DNA of 64,000 nucleotides, from NCBI RefSeq assembly GCF_001510715.1, contig NZ_LMTJ01000010.1:199600-263599 (forward strand), written 5' to 3'. The notes below the pieces were generated by a model, which searched no databases, was not told where the DNA came from, and worked only from the letters and a program-made list of their open reading frames with translations. The first letter of the stretch is position 1. Each line of letters opens with the position of its first letter. The stretch is from Bacillus sp. FJAT-29814 (GTDB lineage Bacteria > Bacillota > Bacilli > Bacillales > Cytobacillaceae). Made by a program: the position numbers and the translations under genes. Positions 26,616-33,834 of this stretch are shown here, in pieces.

Positions 26616-26829
26616 ATTCGGACAAAACAGGCGAGCATTGAAGCGAAAATGTCCGAAGAAGTGCCATCTTCGGACAAAATTGATGCAAAAGATGAGAAAA
26701 TGTCCGCAGGAAGGGGTTCTGCGGACAAAACAGGAATAAAAGCAGCAAAAATGTCCGCAGGAAGCAGTTCTGCGGACAAAACGGATGAAACCCCAGCTGA
26801 AATGTCCGCAGGAAGCAGTTCTACAGACA
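26616..26829. repeat. Hairpin array 1: four units, period 51 bp
   Basis: Four hairpins start at 26650, 26701, 26752 and 26803, exactly 51 bases apart, and a half unit precedes them (26616-26624). Each has the arms TGTCCG(C/A)AG...CT(G/T)CGGACA around a 7-9-base loop, separated by an A-rich spacer. The array lies between the convergent helicase and cueP genes. The period is divisible by three, so long ORFs exist by chance; none has a ribosome site. Confidence 0.85.
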
Positions 26830-26848
26830 AAACAGGATGACTTAGTTC

Positions 26849-27385
26849 CTAAAATAACTGTATATCCGTGATACAAGTAGCGTCATTTTTAAAAGTAGAA
26901 ATCTCTGATTCTGCTTTTTTATCATCATGTGTAATCTTAATCTGATAAGTTTTGTCACGTGGGAGCCAAAAATCGATAAATCCGTTAGCTTGTGATGTAA
27001 CAGTTTTGTCTACGACCACGTTCCCATCATTATCTTCAATATAAATATCAAACTCTTCATTTGCCAGTTCTCCTTGACAACCTGTCAAGCTATGATTCGT
27101 TCAAGGATGGGTTTGTTTGTCATAAGGTGCAATCGATACAAAAAATTCGTCCTTCGGCAGCTCATAGATGGTTTCTTTGCCTGCTTTATCCGTTACAATA
27201 AGCTGCTGCGAGGTAATTGAAGCATTTTCGGCTTTTAAATTCCGTACACTATAATCACTAACCAATTCCTTGACATCACCTGGCTTCGTTTCATTTCCAG
27301 ATGTTGTCTGGTCAGAGCTATCTTCGGAGCATGCAGCCAGCAAACTGGAAGCCAACAATAGCGCTGTAATGAGTTTCAACTTCAT
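26849..27385 (-). CDS. cueP: CueP-like copper-binding lipoprotein with in-frame TGA at a conserved Cys: probable selenoprotein
   Basis: Read through one TGA, the product is 178 residues. It has a lipoprotein signal with lipobox LAAC (Cys19), a CueP body (SDYSVRNLKAENASITSQQL, LPKDEFFVSIAPY) and the block THP-U95-TNHSLTGC103QGEL, then ANGFIDFWLPRDKTYQIKI, and Cys171 near the end. As I recall, Salmonella CueP binds copper through Cys96, Cys104 and Cys172. All three spacings fit, and the TGA takes the place of the first. The start ATG has AGAGGTG upstream. The TGA is followed by a 7-bp hairpin with GGT loop. CueP is an exported copper-resistance protein. Point nonsense mutation is the alternative. 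Confidence 0.85.
27073..27089 (-). promoter_or_regulatory. Candidate bacterial SECIS in cueP
   Basis: On the minus strand CTTGACA-GGT-TGTCAAG is a perfect 7-bp stem with a GGU apical loop starting 18 bases after the TGA. The loop sequence and the distance match the bacterial SECIS pattern. Confidence 0.7.
27101..27103 (-). other. In-frame TGA, putative selenocysteine codon 95 of cueP
   Basis: The codons around it read CAT CCT TGA ACG AAT CAT AGC; the family has HPC at this place. The frame is intact on both sides. Confidence 0.8.
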
Positions 27386-27413
27386 GGTATGGATTCACCT
27401 CTTTGTTATTTAC

Positions 27414-27432
27414 TATACTCTCCTATAGTATA
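27414..27432. promoter_or_regulatory. Dyad in the cueP promoter region
   Basis: TATACT (27414-27419) and AGTATA (27427-27432) form an inverted repeat with a 7-base spacer, 30-47 bases upstream of the cueP start. It may be the site of a copper regulator, but it does not match a CsoR or CueR site closely enough to name one. Confidence 0.3.
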
Positions 27433-27617
27433 CTATATAAAATCTTGATTCCCTGCTTTCTCAAGATGTTTCACAATTTATTCGAAATTACATTGGCGCC
27501 TGCCTAAAACAACGGCCTTCCAAAGCTAAGAAAATGAACGATTTATAATTTCATGAGCATATCGTTAGAAGCATTATCTCAAAATAATATAATGAGATTT
27601 GGAAGGAGTTGTTGAAA

Positions 27618-28343
27618 TTGGCACAATCATTAAAAGGAAAAGTAGCGTTTATCACTGGTGCTGGGAAAGGCATTGGCAAGGCAGCGGCCTTGGCGTTAGC
27701 TAATGAAGGCGTAAACATCGGTTTGCTTGCCAGAACAGAGGCTGATTTAAAGAAAGTGGCAAGCGAAGTAGAAGGTTTGGGGGTAAAGGTAGCTTATGCG
27801 GCAGTGGATATTGCATCCCAAGAGGATGTCGATCAAGCTGTGAAAAAACTGACGGAAGCAATCGGAACTGCCGACATTCTGATTAACAATGCCGGCATTG
27901 GAGGATTTGCTAAATTATTGGAAATGGATCCGCAAGAATGGAAGAGAATTATTGATGTCAACTTGATGGGTACCTATTATGTAACCCGTGCGGTTCTGCC
28001 GCAATTAATTGAAAAAAATCGCGGCGACATTATTAATATTTCGTCTACAAATGGATTAAACGGGGCTGCCACCTCCAGTGCCTATAGTGCATCCAAATTT
28101 GGCGTCATCGGTTTAACGGAATCATTGGCGCAGGAAGTCAGAAGAAATAATATCCGGGTCACCGCCCTAACCCCGAGCACCGTGGCGACGGAACTAGCGA
28201 TAAAAACAAATCTAATCGCTGAAAACAATGATGAAAAATACATGCAGCCGGAAGACATTGCTGAATTCATCGTTTCTCAATTAAAATTGCATCCACGTAT
28301 TTATGTGAAAACTGCAAGCATGCTGGCGACGAATCCGTTTTAA
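27618..28343 (+). CDS. Short-chain dehydrogenase, 3-ketoacyl-ACP reductase type
   Basis: I start at TTG 27618 (MAQSLKGKVAFITG), the usual N-terminus of this group and about 10 bases after AAGGAG. The product is 241 aa. Cofactor motif TGAGKGIG (TGxxxGIG), NNAG structural motif, and catalytic Ser-Tyr-Lys (ISSTNGLNGAATSSAYSASK) are intact. The fold reduces ketones or aldehydes with NAD(P)H. It is not in a fatty acid operon, so it is likely a general ketoreductase of the YgfF/FabG-like kind. A terminator follows. Confidence 0.88.
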   Translation: MAQSLKGKVAFITGAGKGIGKAAALALANEGVNIGLLARTEADLKKVASEVEGLGVKVAYAAVDIASQEDVDQAVKKLTEAIGTADILINNAGIGGFAKLLEMDPQEWKRIIDVNLMGTYYVTRAVLPQLIEKNRGDIINISSTNGLNGAATSSAYSASKFGVIGLTESLAQEVRRNNIRVTALTPSTVATELAIKTNLIAENNDEKYMQPEDIAEFIVSQLKLHPRIYVKTASMLATNPF

Positions 28344-28365
28344 TCTTAATCTTATGTTGCAATGT

Positions 28366-28398
28366 AAAAGGGCTCTCACATTTAAGGAGGGCCCTTTA
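28366..28398. terminator. Terminator between SDR gene and the small gene at 28408
   Basis: Stem AAAGGGC (28367-28373) / GCCCTTT (28391-28397), with A- and T-rich edges, between convergent genes. Confidence 0.7.
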
Positions 28399-28407
28399 TA
28401 ATCAACA

Positions 28408-28596
28408 TTATCCATTTTCAACCGCGCTTAAACCATCGTTATTGTACAACTCTAATTGCTGCCGTAGCTCCGATATGTACCGCATCATGGCAATTCTGAC
28501 GACTGAGGGATAGTACCGATTGTTTAGCTCATGTTCACATTCTTCCAAATCCATTTGCTTTACTGCCATCACTTTTGATAATTCTTCCGCGCTCAT
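28408..28596 (-). CDS. Small protein of unknown function
   Basis: 62 aa, ATG with GGGAGAGGA directly upstream, good coding character and a shared terminator after it. Mostly helical (EELSKVMAVKQMDLEECEHE, VRIAMMRYISELRQQLELY) with one Cys. I do not recognise it; the size and helix pattern would suit a small regulatory or coiled-coil protein. It is a single gene. Confidence 0.6.
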   Translation of the reverse strand: MSAEELSKVMAVKQMDLEECEHELNNRYYPSVVRIAMMRYISELRQQLELYNNDGLSAVENG

Positions 28597-28680
28597 AGAT
28601 TTCCTCTCCCTACCTATCTATCTTTATACCTACAGGATAGTCATTTATTTCATAGTTTATACAGACTGATGTAAAACAGG

Positions 28681-28697
28681 TACCTTGCCGCAAGGTA
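28681..28697. promoter_or_regulatory. Palindrome upstream of the 28754 gene
   Basis: TACCTTG-CCG-CAAGGTA, perfect 7-base arms with a 3-base centre, lies 57-73 bases before the start. It looks like an operator of a dimeric repressor or MerR-type regulator; the regulator is not identified. Confidence 0.45.
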
Positions 28698-28753
28698 ACA
28701 TTAAGTCTGATAAAAACGTCTAAAAATATAAATCGGTAATTGGTGGTGGTTAT

Positions 28754-29251
28754 GTGAGAAAGCGAAATCTCTATGTCATGATCATATTATTAGTTGTGTT
28801 TATAATTGGAGTGGTTGGCCAGCAATTTGATGATTTTTATCTAGCAAAAAAGATAAATGTAAATGGATTGGAATTATTTATGAAAGAAAAAGAAGTGACT
28901 GAATTATTCGGGGAAGAGGACCCGGAAGAATCCTATTGTATGGGATGTGGACCAGATATGAATTATAAAAAATTGGGCTTATTTGCCCGGCTTTCTGAGA
29001 CCAAACACTATATCAAAAGCATTAAAATTACCAATTCCACCTATGACCTCTTAAGTATAAAACCAAATCAAAAAATATCAACAGCGCAAAAGCTTCTAAA
29101 AGATATGGGATTTACAATAGTAGAAAAAGATCATAGAAGACAAGTGTACCAGAAAAAAAGGTTAATTTTTCGATTGTTCATCGATCAAGGGATTATAACT
29201 AGCGCTCAAGTGGAATATCAAGTAAAAAAAGATAACAATATTATTTATTGA
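28754..29251 (+). CDS. Membrane-anchored protein of unknown function
   Basis: 165 aa, GTG start after GGTGGTT. One N-terminal membrane segment (LYVMIILLVVFIIGVVG) leads to an extracytoplasmic domain. A CMGC pair near residue 60 could form a disulfide. The rest (FGEEDPEESY, NQKISTAQKLLKDMGFTIVE) is a mixed alpha/beta domain I do not recognise. It stands alone; a palindromic site lies upstream. Confidence 0.7.
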   Translation: MRKRNLYVMIILLVVFIIGVVGQQFDDFYLAKKINVNGLELFMKEKEVTELFGEEDPEESYCMGCGPDMNYKKLGLFARLSETKHYIKSIKITNSTYDLLSIKPNQKISTAQKLLKDMGFTIVEKDHRRQVYQKKRLIFRLFIDQGIITSAQVEYQVKKDNNIIY

Positions 29252-29344
29252 TTAGAAATGGTTTTGATATTAAAACATGCTGTTGGGTTTTCTCCATGAT
29301 TTTGTATAAAATAAAAGAGAAAATAAAATAGAAAAGGTGAGGAC

Positions 29345-30706
29345 ATGAGTCAATTATCTGAGATTTTAGCAAAAAATCATGAGCAAAATGTCGAAGAATT
29401 AAAAGAGTTACTTCGAATTCCCAGCGTCAGCTCCTTGTCTGAGCATAAGCAGGATATTCAAACGGCAGCTTCATGGATTGCCAATAAGTTAGAAAGCATT
29501 GGCATGGAGCATGTGGAAATCGTCCAAACAAACGGCCATCCAATTATTTATGCCGACTGGCTTCATCAGGAAAATGCCCCGACTGTTTTAGTATACGGGC
29601 ATTATGACGTCCAACCGGTTGACCCTGTTCATTTATGGGAAACCCCACCGTTTGAGCCAACCATTCGCGACGAAAAGATCTACGCCAGAGGGGCGACAGA
29701 CGACAAAGGACAAACATTTTTACATATCAAAGCAGTAGAAACATTGCTGGGACTAAATGAAAAACTGCCGGTGAACGTCAAGTTTTGTATCGAAGGGGAA
29801 GAAGAAATCGGAAGCCCTCATTTACCAGGGTTCTTATCCGAGAATAAAGAAAAACTGGCTTGTGATGTGGTCGTGATTTCCGATTCTGATATGTGGGACA
29901 GAGGAGTTCCTGCCATTACCTATTCTTTAAGAGGCCTGTGTGCACTGGAATTTACTCTTAAAACAGCCAATTCTGATTTGCATTCCGGAATGTTCGGCGG
30001 TGGCGTCCAGAACGCCAACCACCTTTTAGTACAGCTGCTTTCCACTTTGCATGATGAAAATGGAAAAGTAAATGTGGCTCATTTTTACGATGATGTTGAG
30101 GAACTGACAGATTTTGAAAAGGAACAAATAAAAGCGTTAGGCTTTGATGAAGAAAAATTAAAAAAACAGCTAGGGTTAACTGAGTTAACAGGAGGAGAGA
30201 ACAACTATCCTTATCCTGAAAAAATCAGTTCTCGGCCAACGTTGGAAATTAACGGTTTATGGGGCGGATTCCAGGGCGAAGGGACAAAAACAGTCATTCC
30301 AAACGAAGCCCATGCCAAAATCACCTGCCGTCTCGTGCACAATCAAAATCCTGAAAAGATTCAGCAGTTGATCAAGAAGCACTTGGAAGAACATGCGCCA
30401 AAAGGATGTAAGTTAGAAGTGACGCTTCAGGATACTGGTAATCCATTCTTGACGCCAATAGACAGCCCGATGATTCAAAAAGCGGCAGAAGCGTATGAAG
30501 AAGTATATGGACGTTCTCCAGTTTACAAACGGGAAGGCGGCTCGATTCCGATTGTATCTGATTTCAACCAGGCGTTGAATGCGCCAGTTGTGTTAATGGG
30601 CTTCGGTTTGCCGGATGAAAACCTTCATGCTCCGAATGAACACTTTAATTTAGAGAACTTTGATAAAGGCATCTTGACGATTTGTTCGTTTTTAGAACGG
30701 CTCTAA
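29345..30706 (+). CDS. M20-family metallodipeptidase
   Basis: 453 aa, the length of the ArgE/DapE/CNDP-like dipeptidases. Metal motif VYGHYDVQPVDPVHLW (first His/Asp site), ARGATDDKGQ (second Asp), EGEEEIGSPHLP (Glu pair) and the C-terminal HAPNEHF. The dimerisation domain lies at about 190-350. It cleaves dipeptides using two zinc or cobalt ions. The ATG has AAAAGGTGAGG upstream. It is a single gene, ended by two hairpins and a 52-bp hairpin array. Confidence 0.92.
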   Translation: MSQLSEILAKNHEQNVEELKELLRIPSVSSLSEHKQDIQTAASWIANKLESIGMEHVEIVQTNGHPIIYADWLHQENAPTVLVYGHYDVQPVDPVHLWETPPFEPTIRDEKIYARGATDDKGQTFLHIKAVETLLGLNEKLPVNVKFCIEGEEEIGSPHLPGFLSENKEKLACDVVVISDSDMWDRGVPAITYSLRGLCALEFTLKTANSDLHSGMFGGGVQNANHLLVQLLSTLHDENGKVNVAHFYDDVEELTDFEKEQIKALGFDEEKLKKQLGLTELTGGENNYPYPEKISSRPTLEINGLWGGFQGEGTKTVIPNEAHAKITCRLVHNQNPEKIQQLIKKHLEEHAPKGCKLEVTLQDTGNPFLTPIDSPMIQKAAEAYEEVYGRSPVYKREGGSIPIVSDFNQALNAPVVLMGFGLPDENLHAPNEHFNLENFDKGILTICSFLERL

Positions 30707-30718
30707 TTCATCAAAAAA

Positions 30719-30770
30719 AGAGGGAGTGATCCCTCTTGCGCTGCCGAATTACATTCGGTAGCTTTTTTTT
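30719..30770 (+). terminator. Double hairpin terminator after the M20 dipeptidase
   Basis: First hairpin AGAGGGA-GTGA-TCCCTCT (30719-30736). Second hairpin GCTGCCGAAT...ATTCGGTAGC (30740-30762), followed by eight T, is the true terminator. Confidence 0.85.
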
Positions 30771-30902
30771 GGCTATTTTTAAAAATTGCTACAAATCATA
30801 GGGTTTATACACATTAAGAAAGTATCTAAACACAGCTGTCATGAGTTGTAAATGTTTCATAAGACCGCCTCATGACGTGTCAGAGGAAAAAATTCAGCCG
30901 AC

Positions 30903-31302
30903 CGCGTCATGGGACTGATCTCCATGACGCATCAGAGGGGAAAATCCAGTCGACCGCGTCATGGGACTGATCTCCATGACGCGTCAGAGGGAAAAATTCA
31001 GTTGACCACGTCATGGGACTGATCTCCATGACGCAACAGAGGGAAAAATTCAGCTGAACGCGTTATGGGACTGATCTTCATGACACAACAGAGGGGAAAA
31101 TTCAGCTGAACGCGTCATGGGACTGATCTCCATGACGCGTCAGAGGGGAAAATTCAGTTGACCGTGTCATGGGACTGATCTCCATGACGCATCAGAGGGA
31201 AAAATCTAGTCGACCGCGTCATGGGACTGATCTCCATGACGCATCAGAGGGGAAAATCCTATCGAACGCGACATGAGACTGCCGCCCATGACGTATCAGA
31301 GT
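30903..31302. repeat. Hairpin array 2: eight units, period 52 bp
   Basis: Eight units begin at 30903, 30955, 31007, 31059, 31111, 31163, 31215 and 31267, each exactly 52 bases apart, and a partial unit lies upstream (around 30866-30900). Each holds GCGTCATGG-GACTGATCT-CCATGACGC (9-bp stem) and a linker with GAGGGGAAAATTCAG. The array sits between convergent genes. An 18-base palindrome, AGAGGGAGTGATCCCTCT, occurs on both sides (30719-30736 and 31355-31372). Confidence 0.9.
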
Positions 31303-31354
31303 CTCAGAAGCTGATATAAGAATTGCCGAGAAAAATACATTCTCTCGACAATCT

Positions 31355-31379
31355 AGAGGGAGTGATCCCTCTTTTTTTT
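31355..31379 (+). terminator. Second copy of the flanking palindrome, with T-run
   Basis: AGAGGGA-GTGA-TCCCTCT (31355-31372) followed by eight T. Another hairpin (TTGCCGAGA...TCTCGACAA, 31323-31351) precedes it. It stops transcription entering the array from the left. Confidence 0.75.
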
Positions 31380-31668
31380 ACCTTTTCCGGCCTTTCCGGT
31401 CATTAGATTTTTTGATTTTCATTAGTTTTGTCGGAGGCTGCTTGCGGATCCATTTGATAAAACGGGCAAGCTGATCATCCGTCTGCAAGTCTTTAATCGT
31501 TGTCAGTCTTGCAGCAATTTCCTCATTCGTATACAGGGCATGAATTTGCTTGTGACACGGGATGCAGAGGTTGGCCGTAGCCCCGAAGGTCCCGCCCATT
31601 TCCTTTGGAAGCAAGTGATGGACAGTGGTTTCAACCTCAGTTCGTCCGCATAGTTCACATGTGTCCAT
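31378..31668 (-). CDS. HNH endonuclease-like protein
   Basis: 96 aa. Zinc Cys pairs CELC and CIPC frame the HNH core: VHHLLPKEMGG, then ANLCIPCHKQIHALY. These are the His-Asn-His and metal ligands of the HNH family. The C-terminus is very basic (KIKKSNDRKGRKR). It starts only 6 bases after the end of the AhpD-like gene, so the two are one operon. The role, DNA cleavage or binding, is unassigned. Confidence 0.8.
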   Translation of the reverse strand: MDTCELCGRTEVETTVHHLLPKEMGGTFGATANLCIPCHKQIHALYTNEEIAARLTTIKDLQTDDQLARFIKWIRKQPPTKLMKIKKSNDRKGRKR

Positions 31669-31674
31669 TAGAAA

Positions 31675-32040
31675 TTACTGTTTAAGCTGATTTAACTCAT
31701 GCATGCATTCTTGAACCAAAGTGACCCCCTGGCTCATGGCGGCCCCTCCGCCAAACGCAGCGGTTACACCAACGGTTTCCAGGATTTCCTCTTCGGAACA
31801 CCCCTGATCCAAACAGCCTTTTGTGTGATAGATGATGCAATATTCGTCCTGAGAATACAAGCTAATTCCTAACGCAATTAACTGCTTTTGCTTTTGGGAC
31901 AAAACTCCTTCTTGAAAGCAAGCTTCAGTGAACGCATTAAATTTCTCGGCAAGATGAGGCATCTTTTTCGTAAAGGACCCTAACCCTTCTTTATAATGGT
32001 GTAACGCTGACTCAGTAGAATTTCCTGCTTGGTATTCCAT
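31675..32040 (-). CDS. Carboxymuconolactone decarboxylase (AhpD-like) family protein
   Basis: 121 aa. LGISLYSQDEYCIIYHTKGCLDQG contains the family core ECIxxHxxxA, with Cys and His of the redox site. Members act as peroxidase partners or decarboxylases. It is transcribed with the HNH gene and divergently from a PadR-type regulator, whose operator lies in the intervening region. Confidence 0.82.
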   Translation of the reverse strand: MEYQAGNSTESALHHYKEGLGSFTKKMPHLAEKFNAFTEACFQEGVLSQKQKQLIALGISLYSQDEYCIIYHTKGCLDQGCSEEEILETVGVTAAFGGGAAMSQGVTLVQECMHELNQLKQ

Positions 32041-32164
32041 ATTGATCCTGCTCCTTATGTTGTGATTTAAAATCCAAACTTATTATTTCCAAACAGTGCC
32101 TGAATAGTCATATTGCTTCATAGCATACTCCATTCTTTTCAGTAAAAAAATGTATAAATAATAG

Positions 32165-32193
32165 TTGACATTATTTGGTTAAAATCATAAAAT
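32165..32193 (+). promoter_or_regulatory. Sigma-A promoter of the padR gene
   Basis: TTGACA (32165-32170), 17-base spacer, TAAAAT (32188-32193). This is a near-consensus promoter; the operator starts 4 bases after the -10. Confidence 0.85.
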
Positions 32194-32197
32194 AAAA

Positions 32198-32215
32198 ATA
32201 TCCAAATTTGGATAT
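32198..32215. promoter_or_regulatory. PadR-type operator 1
   Basis: Perfect 18-base palindrome ATATCCAAATTTGGATAT, at the start site of padR. An identical palindrome lies before the next gene, so it is almost surely the regulator's own operator. Confidence 0.8.
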
Positions 32216-32235
32216 ACGAAATTGGAGGTTATCTA

Positions 32236-32757
32236 ATGTCAGAATTGGTTATTTTGGGCTTGTTAAAAATAAAGCCGATGCATGGGTATGAAATCCAGAC
32301 GATCATCCAGGAAAGCAAAATTGATGACTGGGCAAACCTGTTATCCGGTTCGATTTATTATTCCATCTCTAAATTGGAGAAAGAAGGATTAATTGAACCT
32401 TTCAAAGAAGAACGGACGGGATCAAGGATAAGGGTAATTTATAAAATCACCAAGGAGGGAGAAGATCGGCACTTTGAACTGTTAAAAGAAAACCTGGCTG
32501 GGAAACCCCATTCCTTGAAATCAGATTTTATGCTGGCGTTGTCCATGATTCACCATCTCGATAAAAATACGGCCATTTCGATTCTTAAACAAAATCTCAT
32601 GAATGTCATCAAACTTAGAGACGAGTGGGTTGCAAGAAAACAGGCTGCTAGTGAGTCGAAAGGGTCCAATCCACTGATGTTATTAACGTTTGAAAGCAGC
32701 ATAGAGATTTTGAATATCGATATAAAAACACTAGAAAAAGCAATTGAGTTGATATAA
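32236..32757 (+). CDS. PadR-family transcriptional regulator
   Basis: 173 aa. N-terminal winged helix (VILGLLKIKPMHGYEIQTIIQE, SGSIYYSISKLEKEGLIE) and a C-terminal helical dimerisation domain, the PadR/Vir layout. PadR-type repressors are released by small toxic compounds. Perfect operators overlap its own promoter and precede the following hydrolase gene, so it likely represses both. The ATG has GGAGGT upstream. Confidence 0.9.
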   Translation: MSELVILGLLKIKPMHGYEIQTIIQESKIDDWANLLSGSIYYSISKLEKEGLIEPFKEERTGSRIRVIYKITKEGEDRHFELLKENLAGKPHSLKSDFMLALSMIHHLDKNTAISILKQNLMNVIKLRDEWVARKQAASESKGSNPLMLLTFESSIEILNIDIKTLEKAIELI

Positions 32758-32768
32758 TTTTTTTAAAC

Positions 32769-32790
32769 GAATATCCAAATTTGGATATTC
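32769..32790. promoter_or_regulatory. PadR-type operator 2
   Basis: The same 18-base palindrome ATATCCAAATTTGGATAT (32771-32788), with two more symmetric bases on each side, lies between the padR stop and the hydrolase start. Confidence 0.8.
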
Positions 32791-32821
32791 AAATTAAACT
32801 ATAAAAGGAGAGCGAAATAAA

Positions 32822-33802
32822 ATGAATATATTAGCTAAAACTAGAAAAATAACTGGAGAAAACAGTATTGTAACTATGGAAAAAGTAATGATTGGCGGGG
32901 TAAAGCAGTCGATTATGATTCGGGGAGAAAATCGGGACAATCCGGTTCTGCTCATGGTTCATGGCGGACCGGGCCAAAGTGAAATCTATCTTTCCCATAT
33001 GCTCAATGGTCCGCTTGAAAAGCATTTCACCATTGTCAATTGGGACCAAAGGGGAGCGGCAAAATCCTATTCCATGGACGTTAAGCCTGAGCATATGACG
33101 CTGGCCCAATTACATGCCGATGGTGAAGAAGTGATTCAATATGTCAGGAATAAATTAAATAAACCGCAAGAAAAGTTTTATCTTCACGGTCATTCGTTCG
33201 GGACGATATTGGGGATGCTAATGGCGAAAAAATACCCGGAATATTTTCATGCCTATATTGGAACGGCCCAAGTGGTAGGTTTGTTAGACAATCTTATTAC
33301 ATCTTACGATTGGACGATGAAGAAGGCAAAGGAGCTAGGAAATCAAAAAGCAATAGACGAGTTAGAACAAATCGGAAGACCGCCATTTAACAATTTTAGT
33401 AAAGGGCTGTGGAAGTATTCGGTCTGGTTAGCTAAGTTTGGCGGGAAAATGTACAACAGCCAGGGAACGGAAATATTTAAAGGGATTTTTTCAGCTCCGG
33501 AATATAGTTTGCTTGATAAATTAAAGTTCTTTCGAGGCTCATTTTTTAGCGTAAAGCACCTGCATCAAGAATTACTTCAAACCAACTTAAAAGAAATCGT
33601 TACCTCCATCGACATCCCTGTCTATTTCTTCTTAGGAAAACATGATTATTCTGCACCACATGCACTAGCACATGAATATTTCCAGCTATTAAAGGCGCCA
33701 AGCAAGGAATTAATCTGGTTTGAAAAATCAGGTCATATGCCGCAATTTGAAGAAAGCTCCAGGTATGTTGAAGAATTATCGAATATTACAAAAAGGCAAT
33801 AA
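32822..33802 (+). CDS. Alpha/beta hydrolase, proline iminopeptidase-like
   Basis: 326 aa. HGGPGQSE oxyanion-hole motif near residue 44, WDQRGAAKS, nucleophile elbow GHSFG with Ser125, a catalytic Asp in FFLGKHDY, and a His in KSGHMPQFEE. The cap domain at about 150-260 is typical of iminopeptidase relatives. It lies 64 bases after padR behind an identical operator, so it is likely induced by the compound it hydrolyses. The substrate is unknown. Ribosome site AAAGGAGAG. Confidence 0.88.
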   Translation: MNILAKTRKITGENSIVTMEKVMIGGVKQSIMIRGENRDNPVLLMVHGGPGQSEIYLSHMLNGPLEKHFTIVNWDQRGAAKSYSMDVKPEHMTLAQLHADGEEVIQYVRNKLNKPQEKFYLHGHSFGTILGMLMAKKYPEYFHAYIGTAQVVGLLDNLITSYDWTMKKAKELGNQKAIDELEQIGRPPFNNFSKGLWKYSVWLAKFGGKMYNSQGTEIFKGIFSAPEYSLLDKLKFFRGSFFSVKHLHQELLQTNLKEIVTSIDIPVYFFLGKHDYSAPHALAHEYFQLLKAPSKELIWFEKSGHMPQFEESSRYVEELSNITKRQ

Positions 33803-33834
33803 AATGAAGGAAGCAGACGACTCTGCTTCTTTCA

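Noticed and set aside
26553..26840. Open frame with 17-residue repeats after the helicase
   Set aside because: It has no ribosome site, and the openness follows from the 51-base period of the hairpin array. The opposite strand is equally open.
30850..31310. CRISPR array
   Set aside because: The whole 52-base unit is conserved, with no variable spacers, and no cas gene is in the window. The same holds for the other two arrays.
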